Shown here: in pieces, positions 1-9,238 of the stretch
Layout of the letters: each line of letters begins with the position of its first letter
Position numbering within the stretch: position 1 is the stretch's first letter
Notes under the pieces: model-generated
Seen by the model: the letters and a program-made list of their open reading frames with translations, nothing else
What the model was told of the DNA's origin: nothing
The model's database searches: none
Source: an uncultured bacterium
GTDB lineage: Bacteria; Bacillota_I; Bacilli_A; RFN20; CAG-826
Direction: 5' to 3'
Assembly: GCA_949299335.1 (NCBI GenBank)
Contig: CASGAD010000033.1
Span: 1 to 47,465, forward strand
Length of the DNA stretch: 47,465 nt
Made by a program: the position numbers and the translations under genes

Positions 1-180
1 TGCCCTGTCTCACGTAGCTCGTAAACTAGTAAGACTCATTTATAAGTTAGAAACAAGCCATACTTGTTTCAACCCTAATAATTCAAAGTAATTTTTAGTA
101 GCAAATAATTACTTTGCAACCTAATTTAGAAAGTTCTGCACCAAGAACTCTTTTTGTCATATAAATAATTTTTTCCTTGA
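1..180. other. Left-edge stretch without a recognised gene
   Basis: No gene of normal size is visible. A 21-codon minus-strand reading frame runs from an ATG at 160-158 to a TAA at 97-95. It starts MTKRVLGAELSKLG and could be the relic of a longer gene, but nothing identifies it. At 177-205 there is a plausible plus-strand promoter, TTGATT, 17 bases, then TATTTA, pointing at the nucleotidyltransferase gene that follows. Confidence 0.3.
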
Positions 181-270
181 TTTCTAATAGTTAATTACGT
201 ATTTAATGAAATAGACTGCGCTAATGATGAGGATAAGTTAGTTATTTCGCTAATATTTTATAATTACGTC

Positions 271-750
271 TTGGCGAAAAACGACATTCCAACCTCTAAG
301 TTTATGTCTGCTGATTTTGATTTGTACTTAGAGAAAAAGGAAAAATATTTAAAAGGGAACAAAATTTATTTATATGAATTCTTTTTAGAGTTAATTGAAA
401 ACGGAAAAGTTCAAGACAAAAGTTATTATCAAAATTTAAGAGATATATCAATAAAAGAAATTTATCAAGCTTTAAAAGAAGATGAAGAATATTTAAAGAA
501 TAATTTTGAAATAAAACATTTATCAATCTTCGGTTCATTTGCTAAAGGAATAAATAGAATTGATTCGGATGTTGATTTATTAGCTTCGTTTTCATTAGAT
601 CTTACTAGTTTAGATAAAAGAAACAAGATAAACGAATTTAAGAAGATTTATTTTAATAAATTTAATCGCTTTATTGATGTAAGTGAGGTTAGTGAATATC
701 TAAACGATGAATTTATTAAAAAGATTACTTATGTAAAAAACATATTTTAA
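271..750 (+). CDS. Minimal nucleotidyltransferase (MNT-type), start uncertain
   Basis: A Pol-beta-fold minimal nucleotidyltransferase is indicated by the motif GSFAKGINRIDSDVDLL in the C-terminal half. It combines the GS box with the DxD metal-binding aspartates of the family. The N-terminal half is helical and charged. Such proteins transfer nucleotides to a protein or RNA and are often the antitoxin partner of a HEPN toxin, but no HEPN gene is present here. The start is unclear. The TTG at 271 and the ATG at 304 both lack a Shine-Dalgarno sequence, and the frame stays open back to 181 with coding-like text (for example DEDKLVISLIFYNYVLA) but no ATG. The native N-terminus is therefore probably longer and has lost its start or been frameshifted. 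The stop lies 13 bases before the RHS gene, so the two are likely co-transcribed. Confidence 0.7.
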   Translation: MAKNDIPTSKFMSADFDLYLEKKEKYLKGNKIYLYEFFLELIENGKVQDKSYYQNLRDISIKEIYQALKEDEEYLKNNFEIKHLSIFGSFAKGINRIDSDVDLLASFSLDLTSLDKRNKINEFKKIYFNKFNRFIDVSEVSEYLNDEFIKKITYVKNIF

Positions 751-763
751 AAGGAGAAATAAA

Positions 764-3700
764 ATGAATAAAGGTTTAAAAAAATATACTAAGCAAATTA
801 GTTTAACGGTTGGAAATGCTGCTGAAACAACTATTAATGTTAATAAAGATGATGCAAATTTACATATCTCTATACCATTAATAAATTCAGTTGGGTTATG
901 CCCAATTGAAACAAATTTAATTTTTAATTTACAAGATAAAAATGTGACTGGATTATTCGGAAAAGGTTTTAAATTAAATTTTTGTAAAGATATAAAACTA
1001 AATGGTGGAAATATTGAAGTTAAAAACGCTGATGGGTCAACAGATCTATATAAAAGTTCCGAAAGTTTTAAAAACAAAGAGACCGGGTTAGAAGTACGAG
1101 CCATTACTGATGATGAATATGGAGCATATCATTTCGAAGTTAAAGATAAATATGACAATTTATTAGAGTTTAATAGAAATCAGTCATATCCAAGAAAAAT
1201 TACATACAAAAATGGATATAAAATAACATCTGATTTTATTGCAGCGACAAAATATATAGAAAATGGATGTGGTGATAAAATCATATTTACAAAAAACGGA
1301 AAAGAAAATATAAGTTTAGTTGAATATGTACACAATGGTTCAACAGTTTGCTCAGTAATTATTGATTATGATGCTAATGGCTACATTTCTAAATTAACAT
1401 ATAAAAACGGAAATACGATTGTTGCGACGACTTCGCTAGTTTTTACTGATACTGATATAACAGTTGTAGATGATTTAAGTGGATATCGAATTAAGTACTT
1501 TGTAGAAAACAATAAAGTGACCTCTTTTATAGATGGTTATGATTCAACATTTATAAATGGACATTTATCTAATATTGACTATTTTGATGGCTATTCTTTA
1601 TTGACTAACTATAAAAATAAAAAATCATATTGCTTCTTTAATAACAATAATCTGCCATCGTTTGAAATGGATGAAGACAATAATATAATTGAAACAGAAT
1701 ATGATGAGGATACAAAGGACTTAAAATCAAGTAGTGGTTCCATTTCTTTTAACAGCTTAGAAAATTTATTTAGTTCGAATGATGTTGCGTCATTTAATAA
1801 TAATGGTTTAGTAGTTAATAAAGTTACTCAAAGCGATGATAAATTTGCACCTATTTTAGGCGATAGTGTTTACAAGATTTCTGGAACTGGAACATTAACA
1901 AAAACAATTGCAATAAATGGCATGGCAAGTGACTGCACTTTAGCGGTTTTATTTGGCAAACAACTAACACCAGCAAGTGATAGTTCGTATGTAAAAGTTT
2001 CTTTATTTGCTGGTGGAAGTGACTCCGACAAATTTAATAAAACAAAAATTGACAATCAATTTGAACTTATGACACTTGGGACTTCATCTGATTCAAGCTT
2101 TGAAATCATCACTTTAAAGATTGAATTGGTTGGCAACGCTGATATAGAAATTGGTGGAATTAAAATTGCTAATAAAGAATTTGCTGCTTTCTATACATAT
2201 GATCAAAACGGCAATGTTAGTGAAATGGGTGGCGGAAGTAGTACAACAAGTATGAGTTATAATAGCGCTAATTTGCCTTCATCTTCACTTGGTGTTGACT
2301 CAACAGTATTTAATTATAAATATGACAACTATGGTAATTTAATTAGTGCTGAAACTGCATATGGAGCAAAAATCGAAAATATATATCACTCTGTATATAA
2401 AGGAAATTTAACATCTAATAAAGTAACTAGTAAAGATGGTAGCAAGGTCTTAGAAACAAAAAAGACTTATACAAGTGATGGCAGATTTGTAGCTTCAACG
2501 ATAGATGAGTTGGGAAATGTTACTTCATATAATGAATATGATGCTTTTGGCAAAATTATAAAGGTTACAAACGCTTTAAATGCTGCATCAAGATTTACAT
2601 ATAATGGTGATGGTACATTAAATAAAATTCTATTAAGCCTTGGCGCCGATTCAACGTTTGTTTCGTATAATTATGATTCGAAGAAGAGACTTTCTAAAGT
2701 AACATTAAGCAATGGTTCAATTTACGATTTTGTTTATGATTCTTTAAATAATATAAAAGAAATTAAGTTAAATGATGTTCTTATTTTTACTTATGAATAT
2801 GATTTAACTACTGGTAACTTAGTGAAACAAAGTTATGGGTCAAATAGCGATTCATTTATTTTTGAATATAACGAAGATGATTTGATAACAAACATTTATT
2901 ATCAAGTAAAAAAAGAAAATAAAAAATTAAAATACAAGTATTACTATAATAATGATAAACAATTGGTTAAAGTTGAAGATGAAAGCGGAAACTTACTTAA
3001 TGAATATCAATATGATCAAAATAATAGAATTAATTTGATTAAAACAGTAAATTCAACAATAAAGAATACATATGATAATTTAGGAAATGTTGTAACAAAA
3101 GCTGTTAATATAGATGGACAAAATTATTATTCATCTTTTGATACTATTAGTAGGTCAAAAGGATCTCATCCTGGTTCAATTTATGAAACACTTCAAAAGT
3201 TTGACGCATATATTGGTTTATTTAATGAAAACGGAATGATTGTACATCAAAAAGCTAAGGAAGGATTAAATCCTATTATCAATCATACTAGTGTGGAGGA
3301 GAATTTAAGTGTTGAAATGGATGGGGTAGTCCCTTGTGTATCTATAAATTCAAATAAAAGATTAACATATAAATTGCCACAAAGTTTAAGTACTGATTTT
3401 ATTGATCCGCGCGGGATGATTGGTTTTTGGTTTAAACCTAATAGTTCTACATCTACTAGTAAGCAATATTTGTTTAGTACACATATGGAAGATTCTAATG
3501 ATAAGGATTTTATTGGAATTTATCTATTAAATGGATATGTATACTTAGAAGCGATAGATTATAAAGGAAATGCTTATCAGTTAATAAAAACTAATTATAA
3601 ACTTGATTTAACTAAGTGGAATTTTATTGGTTTAAACTACATCAATAGATGTGATGGTCCTGGATATCCAGATATATGTGAGTATGATCTTTTCGTTAAT

Positions 3701-6298
3701 GCAAATAGAATTGCTTATAAAAAACAAGACCCTAGATTAAATGTAGATTGTGGATTTTATTCACCTATGAATATTGGTCATAAATACATGGGAGGAACTA
3801 GTTGCAGTTATGATTTTAATGGAAAGATTGCTTGCTTAATCTTTGGAAGGGGTATTTATTTAGAAAATTCAACAATATTAAAATATTATAGATTAACTAA
3901 AGATTACATCATTAATAATCAATTAATTGATGAAGATGCAAAAACAGTTGATTTTAGTCAAACTAGCTTATTTACTATTAATCAAAGTATACTTAACATG
4001 TTTGAAATTTACCCACTTCAAAATAATGTTATTTCTTTAAATGGTAAAAAACCAATTAAATTCAACATTAGAAATTGTTCCAGTTTAGACAAAGATAGAA
4101 CTTTTAATTTTAATAACGACATTAAACGTTATGCATACGTAGCTGATGGCGAAGATCTAATATATGACTTTGGTATTTCAGATGCGGGTACAATTGCAAT
4201 GAGAGTATATACAGATGTAGGTGGTGAAATTCAATATATTCTTGATGGATTAGACGATAATAATCAGTCTATTAAACTATACAAAGATAGTAAAGACTAT
4301 ATTTGTATTTCTGTTGGCGAAGCGTCTATACAAACTCGACTTAAATTCAATCCTAATGAATGGCATACAATTGCATTATCATTTAAAGAATCTATAGCAT
4401 CTTCTTCACAGGGTAAATATAAGTGTATTGATGTAAGAATAATGGTTGATGAGGATAGTTGGAATACAAGTATAGGTATACCATCAAGTTTTGGAAATAT
4501 AAAATTTTTAGTTGGAAAAGCTTATAAAGAAACTGAAATATCTTCAAATTTTGGTTATCACAGAACAAATTATCCTTTATGGGGTCAAATTGAAATGATT
4601 GCAACAAGACCTGCTTATTGCGAAATTTCTACATTAAACACATTAAGAGTCGAGCTCATAGGATTAACTAAAGTGTCTGAATTCGATGAACTCGGTATGT
4701 TAAAAAAGGTTGATATCCATGAATGCGGTAAATCAATTTTAACTAATACTTATGAATATAAAAAGAGGAGTTCTAATTCCAAATATATTTCCAAACAAAT
4801 CAGTAAAGAAATAATTAAATGTGGAACTACGACAATCAATAGAAACTATGAAAGCGATGCGTTAGGAAATATTACTAAGATAACAGATAGCCTATTTGGC
4901 AGCCATACTTATGAATATGATTATAGAGGTTTTTTGGTTAAAGCTGATGGCGAAACTTTCGAATATGATGGGAATGGAAATATTGTCAAAAAAGGTAATT
5001 TCTTTGCTTCATATGATTCAGTAATTAAAGATAGATTGATTGCTTTCAACGGTGTAAAAATTGAATATGATTCTAGCAATCCATTAAATCCTAAAACTTA
5101 TGGCACTAAAAACTATAAATTTGATGGTAGAAGATTAGTTAGATGGACTCATGGCATTGATTATTATGATTACGTGTACAATGATCAAGGTTTAAGAATC
5201 CAAAAGAGAGACTATCGAGGAGTTACTTGGGATTACACTTATGATGGTGATAGGTTGATACAAGAGAAGCACCTTAATACAACTTTAGATTTCTTATATG
5301 ATGAAAATGGTATTCTATATGGATTTGTAAAGGATAGCTCTGAAAAATACATATATATACGTGATTCTTTACAAAATATCTTAGGAATTGCAGACATTTC
5401 AGGCAAAATTGTGGTAAAATATTCTTATGATGCTTGGGGAGCAACGAGCATCAAGCAAGATACTACCTCTGGTATTGGAAGTTTAAATCCATTTAGATAT
5501 AAAGGATACTATTATGATGGTGAGTCTGGAATGTATTACTGCAAGACTCGTTATTATGTTCCTTTATGGGGTAGATGGTTGAATGCTGATTCGCCAAGTG
5601 AACTTAATTTTGAGTATGTAGTTAGTCTTAATTTATTTAATTATTCTTTAAATGATCCGATAGGTAAATACGATCCAACTGGTAATTTTGCGATATCATT
5701 AATATTTTTAATCGGTAGTATTGTAGCTGGTGCTATAGTTGGTGGCGTAACCTCAGGAATAGAAGCCTATAGCGAAGGTGAACGTGGTGCCGATTTAGCA
5801 ATGGATGCTATTGGCGGCATGCTTTTCGGAGCTACGGTTGGAACAACTGTTGCTTTGGGTGGTGCAGCTGGACTTAGTGCCGTTGCTGGTAGTGCGGTTA
5901 TAGGTAGTGCTAGTATTTCTATTGGCAGTGCAATTGCAATATCGGTTGGAGGAATGGCAATTGGTAGTGCGACAAAATATTCACTTGATTGTGCTTTTAG
6001 TCCTAGAGAATGGTCTTTTTCCGGATATTTCACTGAAATGTTACAAGGAGGCATCCAAGGGCTGGCTACATTTGGGCTATCTTATTTAGGAGGGAAGGCT
6101 GGATTCTTTAATAACAAAATCGGAAACTTTGCAACTTGGGATTCGTTTTATACTGGTTTTGGTGGTATGAATTCGCTAAAAATGATGAGTTATATTTCTA
6201 ATCTAATCTTTGGTCCAACAATTTCAAAAGGTATATTTATAAGTGGTATTGGAGCTATAATTAGATGGGCACTTGATAAACTTTTTCCAGAATTTTAA
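764..6298 (+). CDS. RHS/YD-repeat polymorphic-toxin-like giant protein
   Basis: A protein of 1844 residues with a strong Shine-Dalgarno (AAGGAG at 751-756). Its body carries many tyrosine/aspartate YD-type repeats (YDSLNNIKEI, YDNLGNVV, YDYRGFLVKAD), which in RHS proteins form a beta-shell that encloses a toxin. Two concanavalin/LamG-like beta-sandwich regions interrupt the repeats, near residues 830-1045 (GMIGFWFKP) and 1080-1300 (NEWHTIALSFKE). The RHS core lies around residues 1530-1640 and ends with YDPTGNF. It is followed by a glycine/alanine-rich hydrophobic tail of about 205 residues with likely membrane segments, which is where the toxin domain normally sits; I do not recognise this tail. 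There is no evident N-terminal signal peptide, so the export route is unknown. The next gene encodes a small membrane protein, the usual place for an immunity gene. Confidence 0.9.
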   Translation: MNKGLKKYTKQISLTVGNAAETTINVNKDDANLHISIPLINSVGLCPIETNLIFNLQDKNVTGLFGKGFKLNFCKDIKLNGGNIEVKNADGSTDLYKSSESFKNKETGLEVRAITDDEYGAYHFEVKDKYDNLLEFNRNQSYPRKITYKNGYKITSDFIAATKYIENGCGDKIIFTKNGKENISLVEYVHNGSTVCSVIIDYDANGYISKLTYKNGNTIVATTSLVFTDTDITVVDDLSGYRIKYFVENNKVTSFIDGYDSTFINGHLSNIDYFDGYSLLTNYKNKKSYCFFNNNNLPSFEMDEDNNIIETEYDEDTKDLKSSSGSISFNSLENLFSSNDVASFNNNGLVVNKVTQSDDKFAPILGDSVYKISGTGTLTKTIAINGMASDCTLAVLFGKQLTPASDSSYVKVSLFAGGSDSDKFNKTKIDNQFELMTLGTSSDSSFEIITLKIELVGNADIEIGGIKIANKEFAAFYTYDQNGNVSEMGGGSSTTSMSYNSANLPSSSLGVDSTVFNYKYDNYGNLISAETAYGAKIENIYHSVYKGNLTSNKVTSKDGSKVLETKKTYTSDGRFVASTIDELGNVTSYNEYDAFGKIIKVTNALNAASRFTYNGDGTLNKILLSLGADSTFVSYNYDSKKRLSKVTLSNGSIYDFVYDSLNNIKEIKLNDVLIFTYEYDLTTGNLVKQSYGSNSDSFIFEYNEDDLITNIYYQVKKENKKLKYKYYYNNDKQLVKVEDESGNLLNEYQYDQNNRINLIKTVNSTIKNTYDNLGNVVTKAVNIDGQNYYSSFDTISRSKGSHPGSIYETLQKFDAYIGLFNENGMIVHQKAKEGLNPIINHTSVEENLSVEMDGVVPCVSINSNKRLTYKLPQSLSTDFIDPRGMIGFWFKPNSSTSTSKQYLFSTHMEDSNDKDFIGIYLLNGYVYLEAIDYKGNAYQLIKTNYKLDLTKWNFIGLNYINRCDGPGYPDICEYDLFVNANRIAYKKQDPRLNVDCGFYSPMNIGHKYMGGTSCSYDFNGKIACLIFGRGIYLENSTILKYYRLTKDYIINNQLIDEDAKTVDFSQTSLFTINQSILNMFEIYPLQNNVISLNGKKPIKFNIRNCSSLDKDRTFNFNNDIKRYAYVADGEDLIYDFGISDAGTIAMRVYTDVGGEIQYILDGLDDNNQSIKLYKDSKDYICISVGEASIQTRLKFNPNEWHTIALSFKESIASSSQGKYKCIDVRIMVDEDSWNTSIGIPSSFGNIKFLVGKAYKETEISSNFGYHRTNYPLWGQIEMIATRPAYCEISTLNTLRVELIGLTKVSEFDELGMLKKVDIHECGKSILTNTYEYKKRSSNSKYISKQISKEIIKCGTTTINRNYESDALGNITKITDSLFGSHTYEYDYRGFLVKADGETFEYDGNGNIVKKGNFFASYDSVIKDRLIAFNGVKIEYDSSNPLNPKTYGTKNYKFDGRRLVRWTHGIDYYDYVYNDQGLRIQKRDYRGVTWDYTYDGDRLIQEKHLNTTLDFLYDENGILYGFVKDSSEKYIYIRDSLQNILGIADISGKIVVKYSYDAWGATSIKQDTTSGIGSLNPFRYKGYYYDGESGMYYCKTRYYVPLWGRWLNADSPSELNFEYVVSLNLFNYSLNDPIGKYDPTGNFAISLIFLIGSIVAGAIVGGVTSGIEAYSEGERGADLAMDAIGGMLFGATVGTTVALGGAAGLSAVAGSAVIGSASISIGSAIAISVGGMAIGSATKYSLDCAFSPREWSFSGYFTEMLQGGIQGLATFGLSYLGGKAGFFNNKIGNFATWDSFYTGFGGMNSLKMMSYISNLIFGPTISKGIFISGIGAIIRWALDKLFPEF

Positions 6299-6315
6299 TT
6301 AAAAAGGGGATTAAT

Positions 6316-6774
6316 ATGAAATTCAAGTATAATCAAATTTTGTATCGAGACATTATTGTCATAATACTGATAGGTTTTGTTTTCTTAATTACTTTTGGTT
6401 ATTTTCTTGGATGGAAAATTAATCCCTTCAATTTTTTAATATATCTATCAATTATTTTCGGCGTTATATTCTTAGCCATATTAATATATTTAATTTTAAA
6501 TCTAATCAATAAAACGTACGTTTATATCGATGGAGAAAAAATATTAAAGATACATAAAAGCAAAAAAAAGTTAATATTAGAAAATAAACACATTTTATAT
6601 GCAAAATATTTAAATAAAGTTAATTTCTTTGATTTAACAAATCCAATAAGTGAATTAAATTGTATGGAAATAACATATAAACGACCTGATTCTTCTATTT
6701 CGAATATTAGAATTTATTGTTCAAAAAAAGTGTATAGAGAAATAATTGAACGTGGCTATTTACCAAAATATTGA
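6316..6774 (+). CDS. Small two-helix membrane protein, candidate immunity protein
   Basis: This 152-residue protein begins 17 bases after the RHS stop, with the Shine-Dalgarno AAAAGGGG. It has two strongly hydrophobic helices, near residues 13-33 and 40-65, followed by a lysine-rich soluble domain of about 85 residues (KTYVYIDGEKILKIHK). The architecture resembles small membrane proteins with a PH-like cytosolic domain, but I cannot assign a family. Its position directly downstream of an RHS gene with a hydrophobic C-terminal tail fits a cognate immunity protein that neutralises a membrane-acting toxin. This is inferred from context only. It ends in TGA, one of the stops that shows standard code use. 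Confidence 0.6.
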   Translation: MKFKYNQILYRDIIVIILIGFVFLITFGYFLGWKINPFNFLIYLSIIFGVIFLAILIYLILNLINKTYVYIDGEKILKIHKSKKKLILENKHILYAKYLNKVNFFDLTNPISELNCMEITYKRPDSSISNIRIYCSKKVYREIIERGYLPKY

Positions 6775-6869
6775 CTTCTATAATAGGAAATTTTTTGCAA
6801 AAATAGTGTTTTTATTGTTTGATATAACCGCCTCTTAGAGTGATGTATATATACAAGGAGTCATGGATC

Positions 6870-7049
6870 ATGTCATTAGAAAAATTACAAGAAAAGCTTA
6901 GTATCCTCAGCGAGGAAACAAAATCCTTATATAACAAGATCGATGAAAGGTACCAAATAACCATAAACGGGAATGGTGACTTTGAGTTAGTTGATATAAT
7001 TAACTTCAATATCCTTGCTATAGGCGAAAAGAAGATGCAGGAAGTATGA
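6870..7049 (+). CDS. 59-residue orphan protein, possible coiled coil
   Basis: A short gene with a good Shine-Dalgarno (AAGGAG at 6855-6860) placed 9 bases before the ATG at 6870; the ATG at 6863 is out of frame and upstream codons are too close to it. The protein begins MSLEKLQEKLSILSEETKS, with heptad-like leucines suggesting a short coiled coil, and ends MQEV. It matches no family I know. A clear intrinsic terminator follows 10 bases after the stop, which supports a real, separately ended transcript. It lies between the RHS/immunity pair and the holin pair. Confidence 0.55.
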   Translation: MSLEKLQEKLSILSEETKSLYNKIDERYQITINGNGDFELVDIINFNILAIGEKKMQEV

Positions 7050-7059
7050 AAAATTTTTG

Positions 7060-7086
7060 AAGGAACTAGATAATGGTTCCTTTTTT
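7060..7086 (+). terminator. Intrinsic terminator after the 59-residue gene
   Basis: A 7-bp stem (AAGGAAC pairing with GTTCCTT) with a 9-base loop is followed by a run of T. It ends the short transcript of the preceding gene. Confidence 0.8.
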
Positions 7087-7544
7087 CTTGGTTTAGAGTG
7101 AAACGCAAATATAATGATTTCAGTTCGGTTATAGAGTTGATATTGAGTGCTTTTAGAGCCATACATGTGAAAACTACAAAATATACTTGGGAAAAAATAA
7201 ATCAAATATGTTTAAAGTGGGCTTGATGTTGAAATTAAGTCCTTGAATATTACTAGAATGAACTCTTAAAAATTTATTATTAAAGGGTTAACTGAACAGT
7301 TGGTGAATTTACCGATTTAAAATGAGAGCACTAATAATAAAGTTAATCTCATATGTAAACGTAGTTACAAAAGATGATTTATAAATATAATCTTTTAAGT
7401 TTTTTACAAAATATTAAAGAATTGCATATTTTTAGGTAAAACTGACTTAATTTTAAAAATATAAGACTTCACAAGTATTAATGGTTATGATTCAAGATTT
7501 ATTAGCAATATATAGCAACATATTATAATGGAGGTATTTAGAAA
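7087..7544. other. Gene-free stretch with possible decayed coding remnants
   Basis: No intact gene is seen. One plus-strand frame from about 7220 reads as coding-like text broken by several stops (for example GLDVEIKSLNITRMNS, then INGYDSRFI near 7480). The latter resembles IDGYDSTFI in the RHS protein (DNA near 1535), so part of this stretch may be RHS-derived debris. The Shine-Dalgarno of the next gene (GGAGG) lies at the right end. Confidence 0.3.
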
Positions 7545-7862
7545 ATGGATAGTGTAGATATTGTATTAACTATCATATCGGTGCTAGGGACTATCTCTAG
7601 CATTTTATTTGCTTATTTAGCGTTTAAAAGAAGTAATAAACAAGAGAATAAAGATGAAGGAAAAAGTGAAGGAGTGATGCTTAGTGAAATTGGGTATATT
7701 AAATCTTCGATAGATAGGATTGAAAAATCATTAGATCATTTAGAAGAGAGATACTCTGAACTTTCAAATAGACTTGTAAAAGTCGAAGAAAGCACTAAAA
7801 ACGCTCATAAAAGAATCACTGAATTACATGATGAAATAAGAGGAGGAAAGAATCATGAATGA
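7545..7862 (+). CDS. XhlA-like small membrane/coiled-coil protein of a holin pair
   Basis: A 105-residue protein with one N-terminal transmembrane helix (about residues 6-27, VLTIISVLGTISSILFAYLAF), a short charged linker and a coiled-coil region (IDRIEKSLDHLEERYSEL). This layout matches phage accessory proteins encoded just upstream of LLH-type holins in Firmicutes prophages, similar to XhlA. The Shine-Dalgarno is GGAGG. Its stop overlaps the next gene by 8 bases, so the two are translationally coupled. No lysin, tail or integrase gene is nearby, so this is an isolated or domesticated holin module, or a prophage remnant. Confidence 0.65.
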   Translation: MDSVDIVLTIISVLGTISSILFAYLAFKRSNKQENKDEGKSEGVMLSEIGYIKSSIDRIEKSLDHLEERYSELSNRLVKVEESTKNAHKRITELHDEIRGGKNHE

Positions 7863-8235
7863 TATTTTATTAAGTATTTTGAGCTGTATTGTAACTACAA
7901 TTATTGTGCCACTTATTACTTTACTAGGAACTAAATTAATAAAATGGATTTCTAGTAAAATTGATAATGAAAAAGCTTCAAAATACCTTGCTAATGCTTC
8001 AGCAATAGTTTTGGATGCTGTTAGATGTGTTTTTCAAACTTATGTTGAAGCACTTAAAAAAGAGGGAACATTTAATAAAGAGGATCAACTAATTGCTTTT
8101 AATAAAGCTAAAGATATTGCTTTAAAACAATTAAACAATGATTTAAAAGATTATATTAATAATAACTTTGGAGATATAGAAACTTGGCTTAGCACACAAA
8201 TTGAAGCTAGTATAAATATACTTAAATCTAAATAA
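7855..8235 (+). CDS. Phage holin, LLH family
   Basis: A 126-residue protein with one N-terminal hydrophobic segment (about residues 3-27), then a basic amphipathic region and a helical C-terminal half. It closely fits the LLH holin family as I know it, including GTKLIKWISSKI near residue 25, the stretch AVRCVFQTYVEALKK, and the end WLSTQIEASINILKSK. Holins make lesions in the cytoplasmic membrane so that lysins or other cargo can leave. Here no phage lysis cassette follows. Its start overlaps the upstream XhlA-like gene. A role in releasing the signal-less RHS protein is conceivable but is only inference from proximity. Confidence 0.8.
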   Translation: MNDILLSILSCIVTTIIVPLITLLGTKLIKWISSKIDNEKASKYLANASAIVLDAVRCVFQTYVEALKKEGTFNKEDQLIAFNKAKDIALKQLNNDLKDYINNNFGDIETWLSTQIEASINILKSK

Positions 8236-8355
8236 GTAATAGATATGTATACATAAAAATTATAATTCACCATATGATGTTTATGGTATTCACCTAATTT
8301 TTAACCATTTACAAAAAAACACGTTATTCGATAAAAAAGAAAAAAGGTGATTAAT

Positions 8356-8853
8356 ATTAGAAAATTATTTGCTTTTGGCTTTATTGCTGCTTGTTTAACT
8401 ACATCATGTTCATTTGCTTCTAACTATAAAAAACGAGAGTTCTTTTCATTAGAAGAATTATATTAATAAAACTTTAACTAGTGATGATTTATTAAATATT
8501 TCTTATTGGAATAATAATGAAGTTGTCTATGATAAAAAAATAAAGAAGTAAATGAATCTACTTTTACTATTAAAGGATTAACTAAATTAAGTGATTAAAC
8601 TAAAGATAGTATTATTGAAAATTATAAATTTATTTTATTAGATAAATCTAAAGATAATTTAGATATTAAAAATAATATTGATAGCTTAGATATTTCTAAA
8701 TATTGTGGTGTATATAATGGATACTATGCTATACGCTTTAATGATCTAGTTGATGTAAGTACAGCTATTGAAGAAGTAACAATAGGTGATTATACATTCC
8801 ATTATCTAGTGTTACATGGAGAGAAAGTACAATTATTTAAATTTAGCGATTAA
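8356..8853 (+). pseudogene. Decayed small lipoprotein gene, copy 1
   Basis: A Shine-Dalgarno-like AAAGGTG precedes a codon ATT where the initiator would be. The text reads RKLFAFGFIAACLTTSC, a lipoprotein signal with lipobox, up to a stop at 8464. The rest of the protein is in other frames. There is a frame change before SDDLL, a one-base loss near 8545 relative to copy 2, and an in-frame TAA near 8598. Clear colinear similarity to copy 2 (10723-11115) runs to the end at 8853. Start-codon loss plus several frame breaks mark this as a dead gene. The function of the lipoprotein is unknown. Confidence 0.8.
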
Positions 8854-9186
8854 TAGTAAACTAAATTTATTATCAAATATAAGCTCGCAATAAAAATTAT
8901 AAATATTAAAATAAACTTGATTTTTAATGAAATTTAAGATAGTTAAAGTCGTAACTATAAGTGAGTAATTAACATTAATAAAACAAAAACTCCGCAAATT
9001 AAAGATTTTTATACTAATTTTATATAAATATAGAAAATAACTTTCTACATTTTGATATAACACAAAAAACATTTTATAAAATATTTTTTCTTTAAATATA
9101 GGCAATATTTTATTATTTGCTCCTTTTAATGAATATAGAACAATGGATTGCTAATTCCTATATAGTATTATAAAATTATAATAACA

Positions 9187-9214
9187 ACGTAGTTAGTAAC
9201 CACGTAGTTAGTAA
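9187..9214 (+). repeat. Tandem 13-base repeat upstream of the first DUF234 ATPase gene
   Basis: ACGTAGTTAGTAA occurs at 9187-9199 and again, identical, at 9202-9214, giving a 15-base period. It sits 24 bases before the start codon of the ATPase gene, a position suited to an operator, possibly for autoregulation. Confidence 0.8.
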
Positions 9215-9238
9215 TTTATTATAAAAGGTGGACTATAT

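Noticed and set aside
1-30. The word CCTGTCTCACG resembles the complement of a conserved 23S rRNA segment
   Set aside because: Only about 11 bases agree and the flanks do not match rRNA, so it is treated as chance.
5767-6054. Long minus-strand frame of 95 codons opposite the RHS tail
   Set aside because: It is the antisense of a glycine/alanine-rich repeat-like coding region, with no ribosome site; a shadow frame.
6812-7162. Minus-strand 116-codon frame over the 59-residue gene
   Set aside because: It runs through the plus-strand terminator and lacks a ribosome site; the plus-strand gene with AAGGAG is better supported.
8833-9105. Minus-strand 90-codon frame between the lipoprotein relic and the ATPase
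   Set aside because: Low-complexity AT-rich text rich in Phe, Tyr, Ile and Asn, with no ribosome site and no recognisable motif.
9187-9214. Two-unit direct repeat considered as a minimal CRISPR or plasmid iteron
   Set aside because: Only two 13-base units with a 2-base gap, no spacer structure and no cas or replication genes.
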